Below, piece after piece: positions 56,128 through 64,000 of a stretch of DNA of 64,000 bases. A program made the translations under genes and the position numbers. The notes under the pieces were generated by a model, which saw only the letters and a list, made by a program, of their open reading frames with translations, was not told where the DNA came from and made no database searches. This DNA comes from Sphingopyxis sp. 2PD (GTDB taxonomy: Bacteria; Pseudomonadota; Alphaproteobacteria; Sphingomonadales; Sphingomonadaceae). Within the stretch, counting starts at the first letter, position 1. The number at the start of each line of letters is the position of its first letter. The DNA lies in contig NZ_SCMU01000009.1 in the NCBI RefSeq assembly GCF_005503695.1, positions 46,910 to 110,909 of the forward strand, in the 5' to 3' direction.

Positions 56128-56433
56128 ATGCGTCTTGCTGTTCTATCGCTGTCGCTGTTTGCCTTGGCGGCTTGCGCTACGCCCGAAGCGCGGCTGCGTA
56201 CCGGGCTGGTCAACGCCGGGCTGTCGCAGCCGATCGCGGCATGCATGGCCGAACGCATGGTCGACCGGCTGTCGCTGCTCCAACTGCGCCGCCTCGGTTC
56301 GCTGTCGACGTTGAAGGACAAAAGGATGAGCGATTTGTCGCTGAACCAGTTCCTTCACAAAGTTCGTGCGCTGAAAGACCCGGAGATTTTGACGGTGACC
56401 ACCAGCTCGGCGGCGCTCTGCGCTTTTCGCTAA
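56128..56433 (+). CDS. Small putative lipoprotein
   Basis: 101 residues; lipobox LAAC with cysteine near residue 16 (LFALAACATPEARLRTGL). The mature part is helical, with RLSLLQLRRLGSLSTLKDKR and two further cysteines. No family recognised. It is probably co-transcribed with the preceding beta-lactamase-fold gene. Confidence 0.75.
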   Translation: MRLAVLSLSLFALAACATPEARLRTGLVNAGLSQPIAACMAERMVDRLSLLQLRRLGSLSTLKDKRMSDLSLNQFLHKVRALKDPEILTVTTSSAALCAFR

Positions 56434-56443
56434 AACCGCTGTC

Positions 56444-56520
56444 GTCATCCGGGCGGCGGTCGGGATCTCGACCTCGCGATAGGACGCAACGATGAGATCC
56501 CGGGCTTCGCCGGGATGACG
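56444..56520. repeat. Palindromic repeat, family E (copy 3, degenerate)
   Basis: GTCATCCGGGCGGCGGTCGG with GATCTC opposite GAGATCCCGGGCTTCGCCGG with GATGACG. The left arm has drifted relative to 36261-36337. Confidence 0.75.
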
Positions 56521-56648
56521 AAGGGATAAGCTTGCTCGCCGCGGCGGATAGAATCTCTTGCTGCCCCGGGACTAGCCTTGCCCGCCGACTTGTGCTTAGG
56601 CGGCGCCAATTCTCCCCGCCCCAAGACTCGAAAGGCCCGGCAGACCTC

Positions 56649-57854
56649 ATGAACATCCACGAATATCAGGCGAAAGAACTGCTCGCGAAATTCGGCGTCG
56701 CGGTGCCCAAGGGCATTGCCGCGATGAGCGTCGAGGAAGCCGTCGCAGCGGCGAAGCAGCTGCCCGGGCCGCTTTACGTGGTGAAATCGCAGATCCATGC
56801 GGGTGGCCGCGGCAAGGGCAAGTTCAAGGAGCTTGGCCCCGATGCGAAGGGCGGCGTCCGCCTCGCCAAGTCGATCGAGGAAGTCGAAGCGCACGCGAAG
56901 GACATGCTCGGCAACACGCTGGTGACGATCCAGACCGGCGAAGCCGGCAAGCAGGTCAACCGCCTGTACATCACCGACGGCGCCGACATTAAACAGGAAT
57001 TCTACCTCGCGCTCCTCGTCGACCGTGCGACCAGCCGAATTGCGGTTGTCGCCTCGACCGAAGGCGGGATGGACATCGAAACCGTCGCGCATGACACGCC
57101 GGAAAAGATCCACACGATCACGATCGACCCCGCGACCGGCCTGATGCCGCACCACGGCCGCAGCGTCGCCGCGGCGCTCGGCCTGTCGGGCGATCTCGCG
57201 AAGCAGGCGGCCAAGGTTCTGGCGGGGCTGTACGCCGCCTTCCTCGGCACCGATGCCGAACAGATCGAAATCAACCCGCTGGCGGTTTGCGAAGGCGCCA
57301 ATGGCGACGAACTGCTCGTGCTTGACGCCAAGGTCGGTTTCGACGGCAATGCGATGTTCCGCCACAAGGACATTGCCGAGCTGCGCGACCTGACCGAAGA
57401 AGACCCCGCCGAGGTCGAGGCGTCGGAATATGACCTCGCCTATATCAAGCTCGACGGCAACATCGGCTGCATGGTGAACGGCGCAGGGTTGGCGATGGCG
57501 ACGATGGACATCATCAAGCTCAACGGCGAATTCCCCGCCAACTTCCTCGACGTCGGCGGCGGCGCTTCGAAGGAAAAGGTCACCGCAGCGTTCAAGATCA
57601 TCCTGAAGGATCCCGCGGTGAAGGGTATCCTCGTCAACATCTTTGGCGGCATCATGAAGTGCGACATCATCGCCGACGGCATCGTCGCGGCGGCGAAGGA
57701 AGTGAATCTGTCGGTGCCTTTGGTCGTCCGCCTCGAAGGCACCAACGTCCAGCAGGGCAAGGACATCCTCGCCAATTCGGGGCTGCCGATCGTCGCGGCA
57801 AATGATCTGGGCGACGCGGCAAAGAAGATTGTCGCCGAGGTTCGCGCGGCTTGA
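56649..57854 (+). CDS. sucC: Succinate--CoA ligase beta subunit
   Basis: 401 residues, ATP-grasp fold. The N-terminus [45 protein letters not shown] and [20 protein letters not shown] are diagnostic. It forms succinyl-CoA synthetase with SucD in the citric acid cycle. sucD, usually adjacent, is not here: the next gene is etfB after a family A repeat. Confidence 0.97.
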   Translation: MNIHEYQAKELLAKFGVAVPKGIAAMSVEEAVAAAKQLPGPLYVVKSQIHAGGRGKGKFKELGPDAKGGVRLAKSIEEVEAHAKDMLGNTLVTIQTGEAGKQVNRLYITDGADIKQEFYLALLVDRATSRIAVVASTEGGMDIETVAHDTPEKIHTITIDPATGLMPHHGRSVAAALGLSGDLAKQAAKVLAGLYAAFLGTDAEQIEINPLAVCEGANGDELLVLDAKVGFDGNAMFRHKDIAELRDLTEEDPAEVEASEYDLAYIKLDGNIGCMVNGAGLAMATMDIIKLNGEFPANFLDVGGGASKEKVTAAFKIILKDPAVKGILVNIFGGIMKCDIIADGIVAAAKEVNLSVPLVVRLEGTNVQQGKDILANSGLPIVAANDLGDAAKKIVAEVRAA

Positions 57855-57860
57855 ACTACT

Positions 57861-58012
57861 CCTCTCCCGCAAGCGGGAGAGGATAGGGAGATTTGGCGGC
57901 TTGCCGCCTAGTCGGACTTGGAGTGGGCCAGCGCCGGAGCGGTTGCCCACTCCGCTGCGACTAAGCGGACAAAGTCCGCAAGTCTCGCTGCCTCTCCCGC
58001 AAGCGGGAGAGG
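57861..58012. repeat. Long palindromic repeat, family A (copy 3)
   Basis: Identical outer hairpins CCTCTCCCGCAAGCGGGAGA GG at 57861-57882 and 57991-58012. Core arms are TTGGCGGCTTGCCGCCTAGT and CGGACTTGGAGTGGG at the left, and CCCACTCCGCTGCGACTAAG and CAAGTCTCGCTG at the right. Located between sucC and etfB. Confidence 0.88.
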
Positions 58013-58024
58013 TGGGACTGCTGG

Positions 58025-58042
58025 TTGACGTTTACGTAAGCG
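58025..58042 (+). promoter_or_regulatory. Putative acyl-CoA catabolism operator upstream of etfB
   Basis: TTGACGTTTACGTAAGCG, about 45 bases upstream of the etfB start. It matches the sequence at 61206 in 14 of the first 15 bases and resembles LiuR-type sites (TTGACGTTTACGTAA-like) described for branched-chain amino acid and fatty acid degradation genes in other Proteobacteria. Confidence 0.5.
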
Positions 58043-58088
58043 CGAATTATGGCGCAGTGCACAATTTGTTGAGAGGAGCTTTGAGCCC

Positions 58089-58838
58089 ATGAAAATCCTC
58101 GTCCCCGTGAAGCGGGTGCTCGATTATAACGTCAAGCCGCGGGTGAAGTCCGACGGCACCGGCGTCGATCTGGCGAACGTCAAAATGTCGATGAACCCGT
58201 TCGACGAGATCGGTGTCGAAGAGGCGATCCGCCTCAAGGAAAAGGGCGTTGCGACCGAGATCGTCGCCGTTTCCGTCGGCCCGGCGAAGGCGCAGGAAAC
58301 GCTGCGCACCGCGCTCGCGATGGGCGCCGACCGCGCGATCCTCGTCCAGACCGACGACGACGTCGAGCCGCTGGCGCTCGCGAAAATCTTCAAGGCGATC
58401 GCCGACGCCGAGCAGCCCGGCCTGGTCATCCTCGGCAAGCAGGCGATCGACGGCGACAACAACCAGACCGGCCAGATGCTCGCCGCGCTGACCGGCTGGG
58501 CGCAGGGCACCTTTGCCAGCGCGGTCAACGTCGAGGGTGACCATGTGTCGGTCACCCGCGAAGTCGACGGCGGTCTCGAGACGGTGAAGCTGAAGCTGCC
58601 CGCGATCGTTACCACCGACCTGCGTCTGAACGAGCCGCGCTATGCGTCGCTGCCGAACATCATGAAGGCGAAATCGAAGCCGCTCGATACCAAGACCCCG
58701 GCCGATTACGGTGTCGATACCGCGCCCCGCGTCAAGACGGTCAAGGTATCGGAGCCGCCCGTCCGCTCGGCGGGTGTCAAGGTCGCCGATGTCGATGAAC
58801 TGGTTGCCAAGCTCAAGGCGATGGGAGTGCACTCATGA
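58089..58838 (+). CDS. etfB: Electron transfer flavoprotein beta subunit
   Basis: 249 residues. The dehydrogenase recognition loop [18 protein letters not shown] and the AMP-binding region [19 protein letters not shown] are present. EtfAB carries electrons from acyl-CoA dehydrogenases to ETF-ubiquinone oxidoreductase. Its stop overlaps the etfA start by four bases. A putative operator at 58025 is shared with the acyl-CoA dehydrogenase locus downstream. Confidence 0.97.
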   Translation: MKILVPVKRVLDYNVKPRVKSDGTGVDLANVKMSMNPFDEIGVEEAIRLKEKGVATEIVAVSVGPAKAQETLRTALAMGADRAILVQTDDDVEPLALAKIFKAIADAEQPGLVILGKQAIDGDNNQTGQMLAALTGWAQGTFASAVNVEGDHVSVTREVDGGLETVKLKLPAIVTTDLRLNEPRYASLPNIMKAKSKPLDTKTPADYGVDTAPRVKTVKVSEPPVRSAGVKVADVDELVAKLKAMGVHS

Positions 58839-59764
58839 AAACTCTGGTTTGGGTCGAACATGACGGCAAGGCCGTCAAGGACGCCACGCTCGCGGTGGTC
58901 ACCGCCGCGTCGAAGCTCGGCGAAGTCCATCTGCTCGTCGCCGGTAGCGGCGTCGATGCGGTGGCCCAGGAAGCCGCGCAGATTGCCGGTGTGGGCAAGG
59001 TGCATGTCGCCGACAACGCCGCCTTCGATCATAATCTACCCGAAAATGTCGCGCCGCTGGTTGCCGAGCTGATGGCGTCGCATGACGCGTTCCTCGCGCC
59101 CGCGACGACCACCGGCAAGAATATCGCGCCGCGCGTCGCTGCGCTGCTCGACGTGATGCAGATTTCGGAAATCCTGTCGGTCGAGGGTCCGAAGACCTTC
59201 ACCCGCCCGATTTACGCCGGCAACGCGATCGCAACCGTCGAGTCGTCGGACGCGAAGCTGGTCCTGACCGTTCGCGGCACCGCGTTCGACAAGGCCGCCA
59301 CTTCGGGCGGTTCGGGTACGGTCGAAGCCGTGGGTGCGGGCGGCGACGCCGGCATCTCGAGCTTCGTTGGCGCCGAAATCGCCAAGCAGGATCGTCCTGA
59401 GCTGACGTCGGCGAAGATCATTGTGTCGGGTGGCCGCGCGCTGGGTTCGTCCGAGAAATATCAAGAAGTCATCGTCCCGCTCGCCGACAAGCTGAACGCC
59501 GCGCTCGGTGCCAGCCGTGCCGCGGTCGATGCGGGCTACGTCCCCAACGACTATCAGGTCGGCCAGACCGGCAAGATCGTCGCGCCGCAGGTGTATTTTG
59601 CGATCGGCATCTCGGGCGCGATCCAGCATCTCGCGGGAATGAAGGACAGCAAGACAATCGTCGCGATCAACAAGGACGAAGACGCCCCGATCTTCCAGGT
59701 CGCCGACTTCGGCCTCGTCGCCGATCTGTTCAGCGCCGTCCCTGAACTGACCGGCAAGATCTAA
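58835..59764 (+). CDS. etfA: Electron transfer flavoprotein alpha subunit
   Basis: 309 residues. The FAD-binding C-terminal half shows [40 protein letters not shown] and [23 protein letters not shown] sequence (here starting VAINKDED). It pairs with EtfB. The DUF389 gene begins 14 bases after the stop, so it probably belongs to the same transcript. Confidence 0.97.
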   Translation: MKTLVWVEHDGKAVKDATLAVVTAASKLGEVHLLVAGSGVDAVAQEAAQIAGVGKVHVADNAAFDHNLPENVAPLVAELMASHDAFLAPATTTGKNIAPRVAALLDVMQISEILSVEGPKTFTRPIYAGNAIATVESSDAKLVLTVRGTAFDKAATSGGSGTVEAVGAGGDAGISSFVGAEIAKQDRPELTSAKIIVSGGRALGSSEKYQEVIVPLADKLNAALGASRAAVDAGYVPNDYQVGQTGKIVAPQVYFAIGISGAIQHLAGMKDSKTIVAINKDEDAPIFQVADFGLVADLFSAVPELTGKI

Positions 59765-59777
59765 AACGGCCCTGCCG

Positions 59778-61130
59778 ATGGCCGGCGACCATCCCGGAGT
59801 GCCTGGACTCGGCGACGCCCCGTTCAATGCCGGGGGTCGCCGGTCCACGCGCGCCGCGCCGGGCGGTGTCGACGACGAAGATCCGTCCGCCGAGGACGAA
59901 ACCCACGGTCGCTCGCTGACGCTGGCCAGCGTCGCGCGCGACGCGCGGCTCGACAAGAAATTCCTGCTGCTCATTACGCTATCGTCGGCGATCGCCACGC
60001 TGGGCCTGCTGCAAAGCTCGGCGGCGGTGGTGATCGGGGCAATGCTCGTATCGCCGCTGCTCGGGCCGATCATGGGGGTCGGCTTTGGGCTGGCGACGCT
60101 CGAAACCAATCTGATCAAACGGTCGCTGGTGACGATGGCCGCGGGCATGGCGGTCGCGATCATCGTCGCGATGCTGATCATCTGGATGTCTCCGATCCAG
60201 GACGTCACGTCCGAACTTCGCGCGCGGACGCAGCCGACCCTGCTCGACCTCGGCGTCGCGGTCGTCGGCGGCATCGCGGGCGTCTATGCGATCATGCGCA
60301 AATTGTCGGGGGTGATGGTCGGGGTCGCGATCGCGACCGCGCTGGTTCCGCCGCTGTCGACCGTCGGTTTCGGGCTGGCCACCGGTCGTTTCGACTTTGC
60401 GCTGGGCGCCGCGCTGCTGTTCCTGACCAACACGCTGGCGATCGCCTTTGCCGCAACCGCCGTGGCGCGGCTCAACCGCTTCGGGCCGTCGCTGACCCCG
60501 CAGCACACCGCGATGCAGGTGATCGGGATCATCGTGACGCTGAGCATATTGTCGATCCCGCTGGCGCTGTCGCTGAACAATATCGCGCGCGAACTGCGCG
60601 CGCGTACGACGGTGCAAGCGAAGCTGGATGGCCTGCTGGGCGACGGCGACCGGATCGATACGCTGACCGTGCGGGTCGACAATGACGATATCGCGGTCGA
60701 TGGGGTCGTGCTGGTCGATCAATATGCCGCGCGCCTGAATCAGCGGCTGGCCAGTAACGTCCGCAGCGAGCTCGACCGCGATGTGCGCGTCAATATCGTC
60801 CAGCTGCGCCAGCAGACCAATGCCGCGGTGCAGTTTGAGGAGCGACTCAACCAGCGGATTGCGACGCTGGAACAGCGCGAGGCCGACAGCCGGAATATCC
60901 TGTCCGGGCTGACCGTTGGCGAACTCGTCCGCCGCGACCGGGTGCTGATCGACGCGCAGGCGCGCCGCGTCGTCGTCCAGCGCGATCGCGAGGCGGAGGG
61001 CGAACAGGTCGCCGACGCGATCGATCGGATCATCGCGTCGGTGCAGGCGGATTTTCCGCAATGGCTGATCCAGAATGGCGCCCTGACGGCGGCCGAGAGC
61101 CCGCCAGCCGCGGAGGCCGTAGCCGAGTAG
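59778..61130 (+). CDS. DUF389 (TIGR00341-type) membrane protein
   Basis: 450 residues. A short N-terminal cytosolic part is followed by five or six helices (about 55-270) with the family motif VVIGAMLVSPLLGPIMGVGF, then a soluble C-terminal domain with a coiled segment (FEERLNQRIATLEQREADSR). The function is unknown; transport has been suggested. Its place directly after etfA is unusual for that family. Confidence 0.88.
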   Translation: MAGDHPGVPGLGDAPFNAGGRRSTRAAPGGVDDEDPSAEDETHGRSLTLASVARDARLDKKFLLLITLSSAIATLGLLQSSAAVVIGAMLVSPLLGPIMGVGFGLATLETNLIKRSLVTMAAGMAVAIIVAMLIIWMSPIQDVTSELRARTQPTLLDLGVAVVGGIAGVYAIMRKLSGVMVGVAIATALVPPLSTVGFGLATGRFDFALGAALLFLTNTLAIAFAATAVARLNRFGPSLTPQHTAMQVIGIIVTLSILSIPLALSLNNIARELRARTTVQAKLDGLLGDGDRIDTLTVRVDNDDIAVDGVVLVDQYAARLNQRLASNVRSELDRDVRVNIVQLRQQTNAAVQFEERLNQRIATLEQREADSRNILSGLTVGELVRRDRVLIDAQARRVVVQRDREAEGEQVADAIDRIIASVQADFPQWLIQNGALTAAESPPAAEAVAE

Positions 61131-61205
61131 CGCCGAGCGCGCGCTGTTCGCGCCAAGGCCGCAATCGTCTGTGGGCCGAAGCCGATCCTTGGCACAAATG
61201 GCAGC

Positions 61206-61227
61206 TTGCCGTTTACGTAAACTGTAA
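61206..61227 (+). promoter_or_regulatory. Putative acyl-CoA catabolism operator upstream of the phosphotransferase gene
   Basis: TTGCCGTTTACGTAAACTGT: 14 of the first 15 bases equal the site at 58025. The core GTTTACGTAAAC is a perfect 12-base palindrome. It lies 14 bases upstream of the start at 61241. Confidence 0.5.
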
Positions 61228-61240
61228 GCACTATTGCCCG

Positions 61241-62584
61241 ATGATCGACCTGAGTCACGCGCTGTCGGGCTTCATGCGCCGCATTGCCGGTCCCGGTGAA
61301 TTGGCCGGCCTCGTTCGCCTGTCGGGCGGGGCGAATATGGAAAGCTGGGCGTTCGAGTGGGCGGGCGGCGCTTATGTGCTGCGGCGCGCGCCGTCGGCGG
61401 ATTATATGGCCGGGCGCCCCTATGGCCATGCCGACGAGGCGGCGCTGGTGATCGCCGCCCATGCGGCAGGGGTGAAGGCGCCCGAGGTTGTCGGCGTGTT
61501 GTCCGATGGTGACGGCATGGGCACCGGCTATGTGATGCGGCGGGTGATTGCCGAGGTGAGCCCGGCGAAGATATTGGCCGATCCGCCGCTGTCGCTATTG
61601 GCCGACTTGGGGCGCGAGCTGGCGCGGATCCACGCCATTCCTGCCGAAACCATGCCCGCCGCGATCCCGCTGATGGACACCGCCGCGGCGCTGGCCGAGC
61701 TGAAAGCGCGCTATGCCGACTATGGCGGCGACCGGCCGGTGATCGCGCTCGCGATCAAATGGTGCGAGGATCATCTGCCGCCGCCCGCCGACCCGGTGCT
61801 GGTGCATGGCGATTACCGGATGGGCAATGTCATGGTCGACGCGGACGGGCTGGCCGTCGTGCTTGACTGGGAACTGGCGCATCGCGGCGATGCGCATGAA
61901 GATCTGGCCTTCGGATGCATGACGGTGTGGCGGTTCGGACGGATCGATCACCCGGCGTTCGGCGTCGGCAGCGTCGACGATTATTTCGCGGCCTATGAAG
62001 CCGCGGGCGGGGCGCGGGTCGATCGCGACCGCTTCCACTTTTGGCTCGTCTATCGCACCCTGTGGTGGGCGCTCGGCTGCTTGCAGATGGGGCAGGCTTG
62101 GCGCAGCGGCGCCGATCCGACGGTCGAGCGTGTCGTCGTCGGCCGGCGCACCGCCGAACAGGAGCTGGACCTGTTGTTGCTGCTGGAAACCGAAGCGCCT
62201 GCGGCGGAACGCACCCGCTCCTTGCCGCCCGCGCCGCCGCCAGCCGCAGCGCCGACCGGCGAGCCGACCGGCCGCGAGATGGTGCAGGCGGTGCGCGACT
62301 GGCTGGCCGAGGAGATCAAACCGGCGGCAGAGGGTCATGGCAAGTTTCAGGTCGCGGTCGCGATGAATGCGCTCGGCATCGTGATGCGCGATCTGGACGC
62401 GGGCGTGCGCGCGGAGGACAAGGCGCTTGCCGATCGCTTGCTCGGCGGCGCGGTGACGCTCGCCGAACCGGGCCTGCTCGTACGACTGCGCCGCGCGGTG
62501 CTCGATAAATGCGCGGTCGACAGCCCCAAATATGCTGCGCTCGCGCGGGCCGAAACGCTGTGGACAGTTGATCTAGCCCCGTAG
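61241..62584 (+). CDS. APH-like acyl-CoA phosphotransferase (LvaA/ACAD10-type) with C-terminal LvaB-like (DUF6285-like) domain
   Basis: 447 residues. Residues 1-315 are an aminoglycoside phosphotransferase-fold kinase: VLVHGDYRMGNVMVD (catalytic Asp191, Asn196) and VLDWELAHRGDAHEDLAFG (metal Asp209). This is the subfamily next to acyl-CoA dehydrogenases and fused to them in animal ACAD10/ACAD11. In Pseudomonas putida the equivalents LvaA plus small protein LvaB phosphorylate 4-hydroxyacyl-CoA. After a Pro/Ala linker (319-343) the last ~100 residues (MVQAVRDWLAEEIKPAAEGH, LGGAVTLAEPGLLVRLRRAV) look like the LvaB/DUF6285 type, which would make this an LvaA-LvaB fusion. The DUF assignment is from memory. 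Confidence 0.82.
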   Translation: MIDLSHALSGFMRRIAGPGELAGLVRLSGGANMESWAFEWAGGAYVLRRAPSADYMAGRPYGHADEAALVIAAHAAGVKAPEVVGVLSDGDGMGTGYVMRRVIAEVSPAKILADPPLSLLADLGRELARIHAIPAETMPAAIPLMDTAAALAELKARYADYGGDRPVIALAIKWCEDHLPPPADPVLVHGDYRMGNVMVDADGLAVVLDWELAHRGDAHEDLAFGCMTVWRFGRIDHPAFGVGSVDDYFAAYEAAGGARVDRDRFHFWLVYRTLWWALGCLQMGQAWRSGADPTVERVVVGRRTAEQELDLLLLLETEAPAAERTRSLPPAPPPAAAPTGEPTGREMVQAVRDWLAEEIKPAAEGHGKFQVAVAMNALGIVMRDLDAGVRAEDKALADRLLGGAVTLAEPGLLVRLRRAVLDKCAVDSPKYAALARAETLWTVDLAP

Positions 62585-62644
62585 CTCTGAGCCTGTCGAA
62601 GGGCGCTTATCGGATAGGCGCCCTTCGACAAGCTCAGGGCTACG
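62581..62644. repeat. Palindromic repeat, family D (copy 2)
   Basis: GTAGCTCTGAGCCTGTCGAA GGGCG and CGCCCTTCGACAAGCTCAGG GCTAC. The left arm supplies the TAG stop of the phosphotransferase gene (62582-62584), so the element inserted exactly at, or created, the gene end. Confidence 0.85.
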
Positions 62645-62677
62645 GTTCACTCTTGGAATCGAACAGAGAGGATCGTC

Positions 62678-63997
62678 ATGGACTTCGCTATACCGACCGA
62701 CCTGCAGGCGTATCTGGACGAACTCGATGCCTTTATCGAGGCGGAGATCAAGCCGCTCGAGGATGCCGACGACAATATCCGTTTCTTCGACCACCGCCGC
62801 GAGCACAGCCGCACCGACTGGGACAATCAGGGGCTCCCGCGCCACGAGTGGGAACAGCTTCTGCGCGCCGCGACGCGCAAGGCGGACGCGGCAGGGCACT
62901 GGCGCTTTTCGGCGCCGCAGAAATATGGCGGCAAGGACGGCTCGAACCTGTGGATGGCTGTGATCCGCGAGCATTTCGCGGCCAAGGGGCTGGGCCTCCA
63001 CAACGATCTGCAGAACGAGCACAGCATCGTCGGCAATTTCCCCTTTGTGGAGATGTTCGAGCAGTTTGCGACGAGCGAGGAGCAGAAGCAGGAGTTCATC
63101 CTCGGCGGGTTCGAGGGCAAGCGCCGCACCGCGTTCGGGCTGACCGAGCCCGAACATGGCAGCGACGCGACGCATATGGAAACGCGCACCGTCCGCGAAA
63201 ACCGCGACGGGGTCGAGGGCTGGCGGATCAACGGGCGCAAGATGTGGATCACCGGCATGCACGTCGCGACCCACTGTGCGACCTTCTGCCGTACGGACGG
63301 TCAGGATGGCGACGCGAAGGGGATCACCTGCCTGCTGGTGCCGACGGGAACGCCGGGGATGAGCGTCGACGAATATATGTGGACCTTCAACATGCCGACC
63401 GACCATCCGCGGATGACATTCGACAATGTGTGGGTACCGGATAGTGCAAGGCTTGGTCCGGTCGGCGGCGGGCTGTCGATTGCGCAGAGCTTTGTCCACC
63501 AGAACCGCATCCGGCAGGCGGCGTCATCGCTGGGCGCCGCGGTGTTCTGCATTGAGGAAAGCGTCAAATATGCGCGTGCGCGCAAGCCCTTCGGCGAAGC
63601 GCTGGCGAAGAACCAGGCGATCCAGTTCCCGCTCGTCGAGCTGGCGACGCAGGCCGAAATGCTGCGCCTGCTGATCCGCAAAACCGCGTGGGACATGGAC
63701 AACACCCCGCACAAGGAGATCGAGCATACGCTGTCGGACAAGGTCAGCATGTGCAATTACTGGGCGAACCGCCTCTGCTGCGAAGCCGCCGACCGTGCGA
63801 TGCAGGTTCATGGCGGCATCGGCTATTCGCGCCACAAGCCGTTCGAGCATATCTACCGCCACCACCGCCGCTATCGCATCACCGAGGGGGCGGAGGAGAT
63901 CCAGATGCGCAAGGTCGCGGCGTATCTGTTCGGCTATCTGGGGCCGCGGCGGGGGAGTTGGGCTGATGCTTCCCCCTCCCTGCAAGGGAGGGGTTAG
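62678..63997 (+). CDS. Acyl-CoA dehydrogenase (LvaC/ACAD10-11-type)
   Basis: 439 residues. GLTEPEHGSDATHMETRTV (FAD site), MWITGMHVATHC, RIRQAASSLGAAVFCIEESV, ARKPFGEALAKNQAIQFPLV, VHGGIGYSRHKPFEHIYRHH and the catalytic-Glu segment RITEGAEEIQ identify the family. Partner of the upstream phosphotransferase in a presumed 4-phosphoacyl-CoA elimination or in ordinary beta-oxidation. The last ~12 codons (ADASPSLQGRG) and the TAG stop lie in repeat sequence (63972-63994), so the original C-terminus was probably altered. Confidence 0.92.
   Translation: MDFAIPTDLQAYLDELDAFIEAEIKPLEDADDNIRFFDHRREHSRTDWDNQGLPRHEWEQLLRAATRKADAAGHWRFSAPQKYGGKDGSNLWMAVIREHFAAKGLGLHNDLQNEHSIVGNFPFVEMFEQFATSEEQKQEFILGGFEGKRRTAFGLTEPEHGSDATHMETRTVRENRDGVEGWRINGRKMWITGMHVATHCATFCRTDGQDGDAKGITCLLVPTGTPGMSVDEYMWTFNMPTDHPRMTFDNVWVPDSARLGPVGGGLSIAQSFVHQNRIRQAASSLGAAVFCIEESVKYARARKPFGEALAKNQAIQFPLVELATQAEMLRLLIRKTAWDMDNTPHKEIEHTLSDKVSMCNYWANRLCCEAADRAMQVHGGIGYSRHKPFEHIYRHHRRYRITEGAEEIQMRKVAAYLFGYLGPRRGSWADASPSLQGRG
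63972..63994. repeat. GGGAG hairpin repeat at the window end
   Basis: CCCCTCCCTGCAAGGGAGGG G hairpin, same type as at 9425-9462. It overlaps the 3' end of the acyl-CoA dehydrogenase gene and may continue past the window. Confidence 0.7.
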
Positions 63998-64000
63998 GGG

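Overview
The window is one continuous stretch of GC-rich chromosome with almost no empty space. Codon use, gene families and the abundance of short GC-rich palindromic repeats point to an alphaproteobacterium of the order Sphingomonadales, perhaps close to Sphingopyxis. That placement is inferred from family content, not from a marker gene search. I see no rRNA, tRNA, CRISPR array, prophage or classical insertion sequence.

Left part (1-13.2 kb): a tightly coupled operon hemB / GNAT acetyltransferase / membrane protein with a spermidine-synthase-like domain / gamma carbonic anhydrase, with every junction an ATGA overlap. On the minus strand follow a PuuD-N-like membrane protein and the chain dapF-mtaB-ftsY-yciB. 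A DUF559 nuclease-like gene bracketed by inverted repeats and a GGDEF-EAL protein come next, then ffh.

13.2-21.6 kb: the usual ffh-rpsP-rimM-trmD-rplS translation cluster, broken between rimM and trmD by about 5.3 kb holding a serine hydrolase, a diguanylate cyclase, a LysR regulator with a divergent 59-residue ORF, and a VapBC-type toxin-antitoxin pair whose toxin gene overlaps trmD.

21.6-47.1 kb: mostly housekeeping and accessory enzymes. These include asd, a DDAH-like hydrolase, a MarR-EmrA-EmrB efflux locus, an M2 dipeptidase, an ArsR/SRPBCC pair, AMP nucleosidase, a peroxiredoxin, YqgE, a DUF481 outer-membrane protein, an M20-like protein lacking expected metal ligands, a HicAB pair, class I fumarase, and a MerC/Zur-like pair.

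47.1-64 kb: an acyl-CoA synthetase, a PabB-PabC fusion, an aspartate aminotransferase, msrA preceded by a coupled 35-residue membrane peptide, a class A beta-lactamase-fold lipoprotein, sucC without sucD, etfBA with a DUF389 protein, and finally a phosphotransferase next to an acyl-CoA dehydrogenase. That last pair looks like a bacterial ACAD10/ACAD11 (LvaA/LvaC) system for 4-hydroxyacyl-CoA, with an apparent LvaB-like domain fused to the kinase. etfB and this pair share an almost identical upstream 15-mer, suggesting a common regulator of acyl-CoA oxidation.

Many intergenic gaps carry one of about eight palindromic repeat families. One copy lies in frame inside mtaB, one separates emrA from emrB, and repeat sequence supplies the 3' ends of the DUF559 gene and of the last acyl-CoA dehydrogenase gene.
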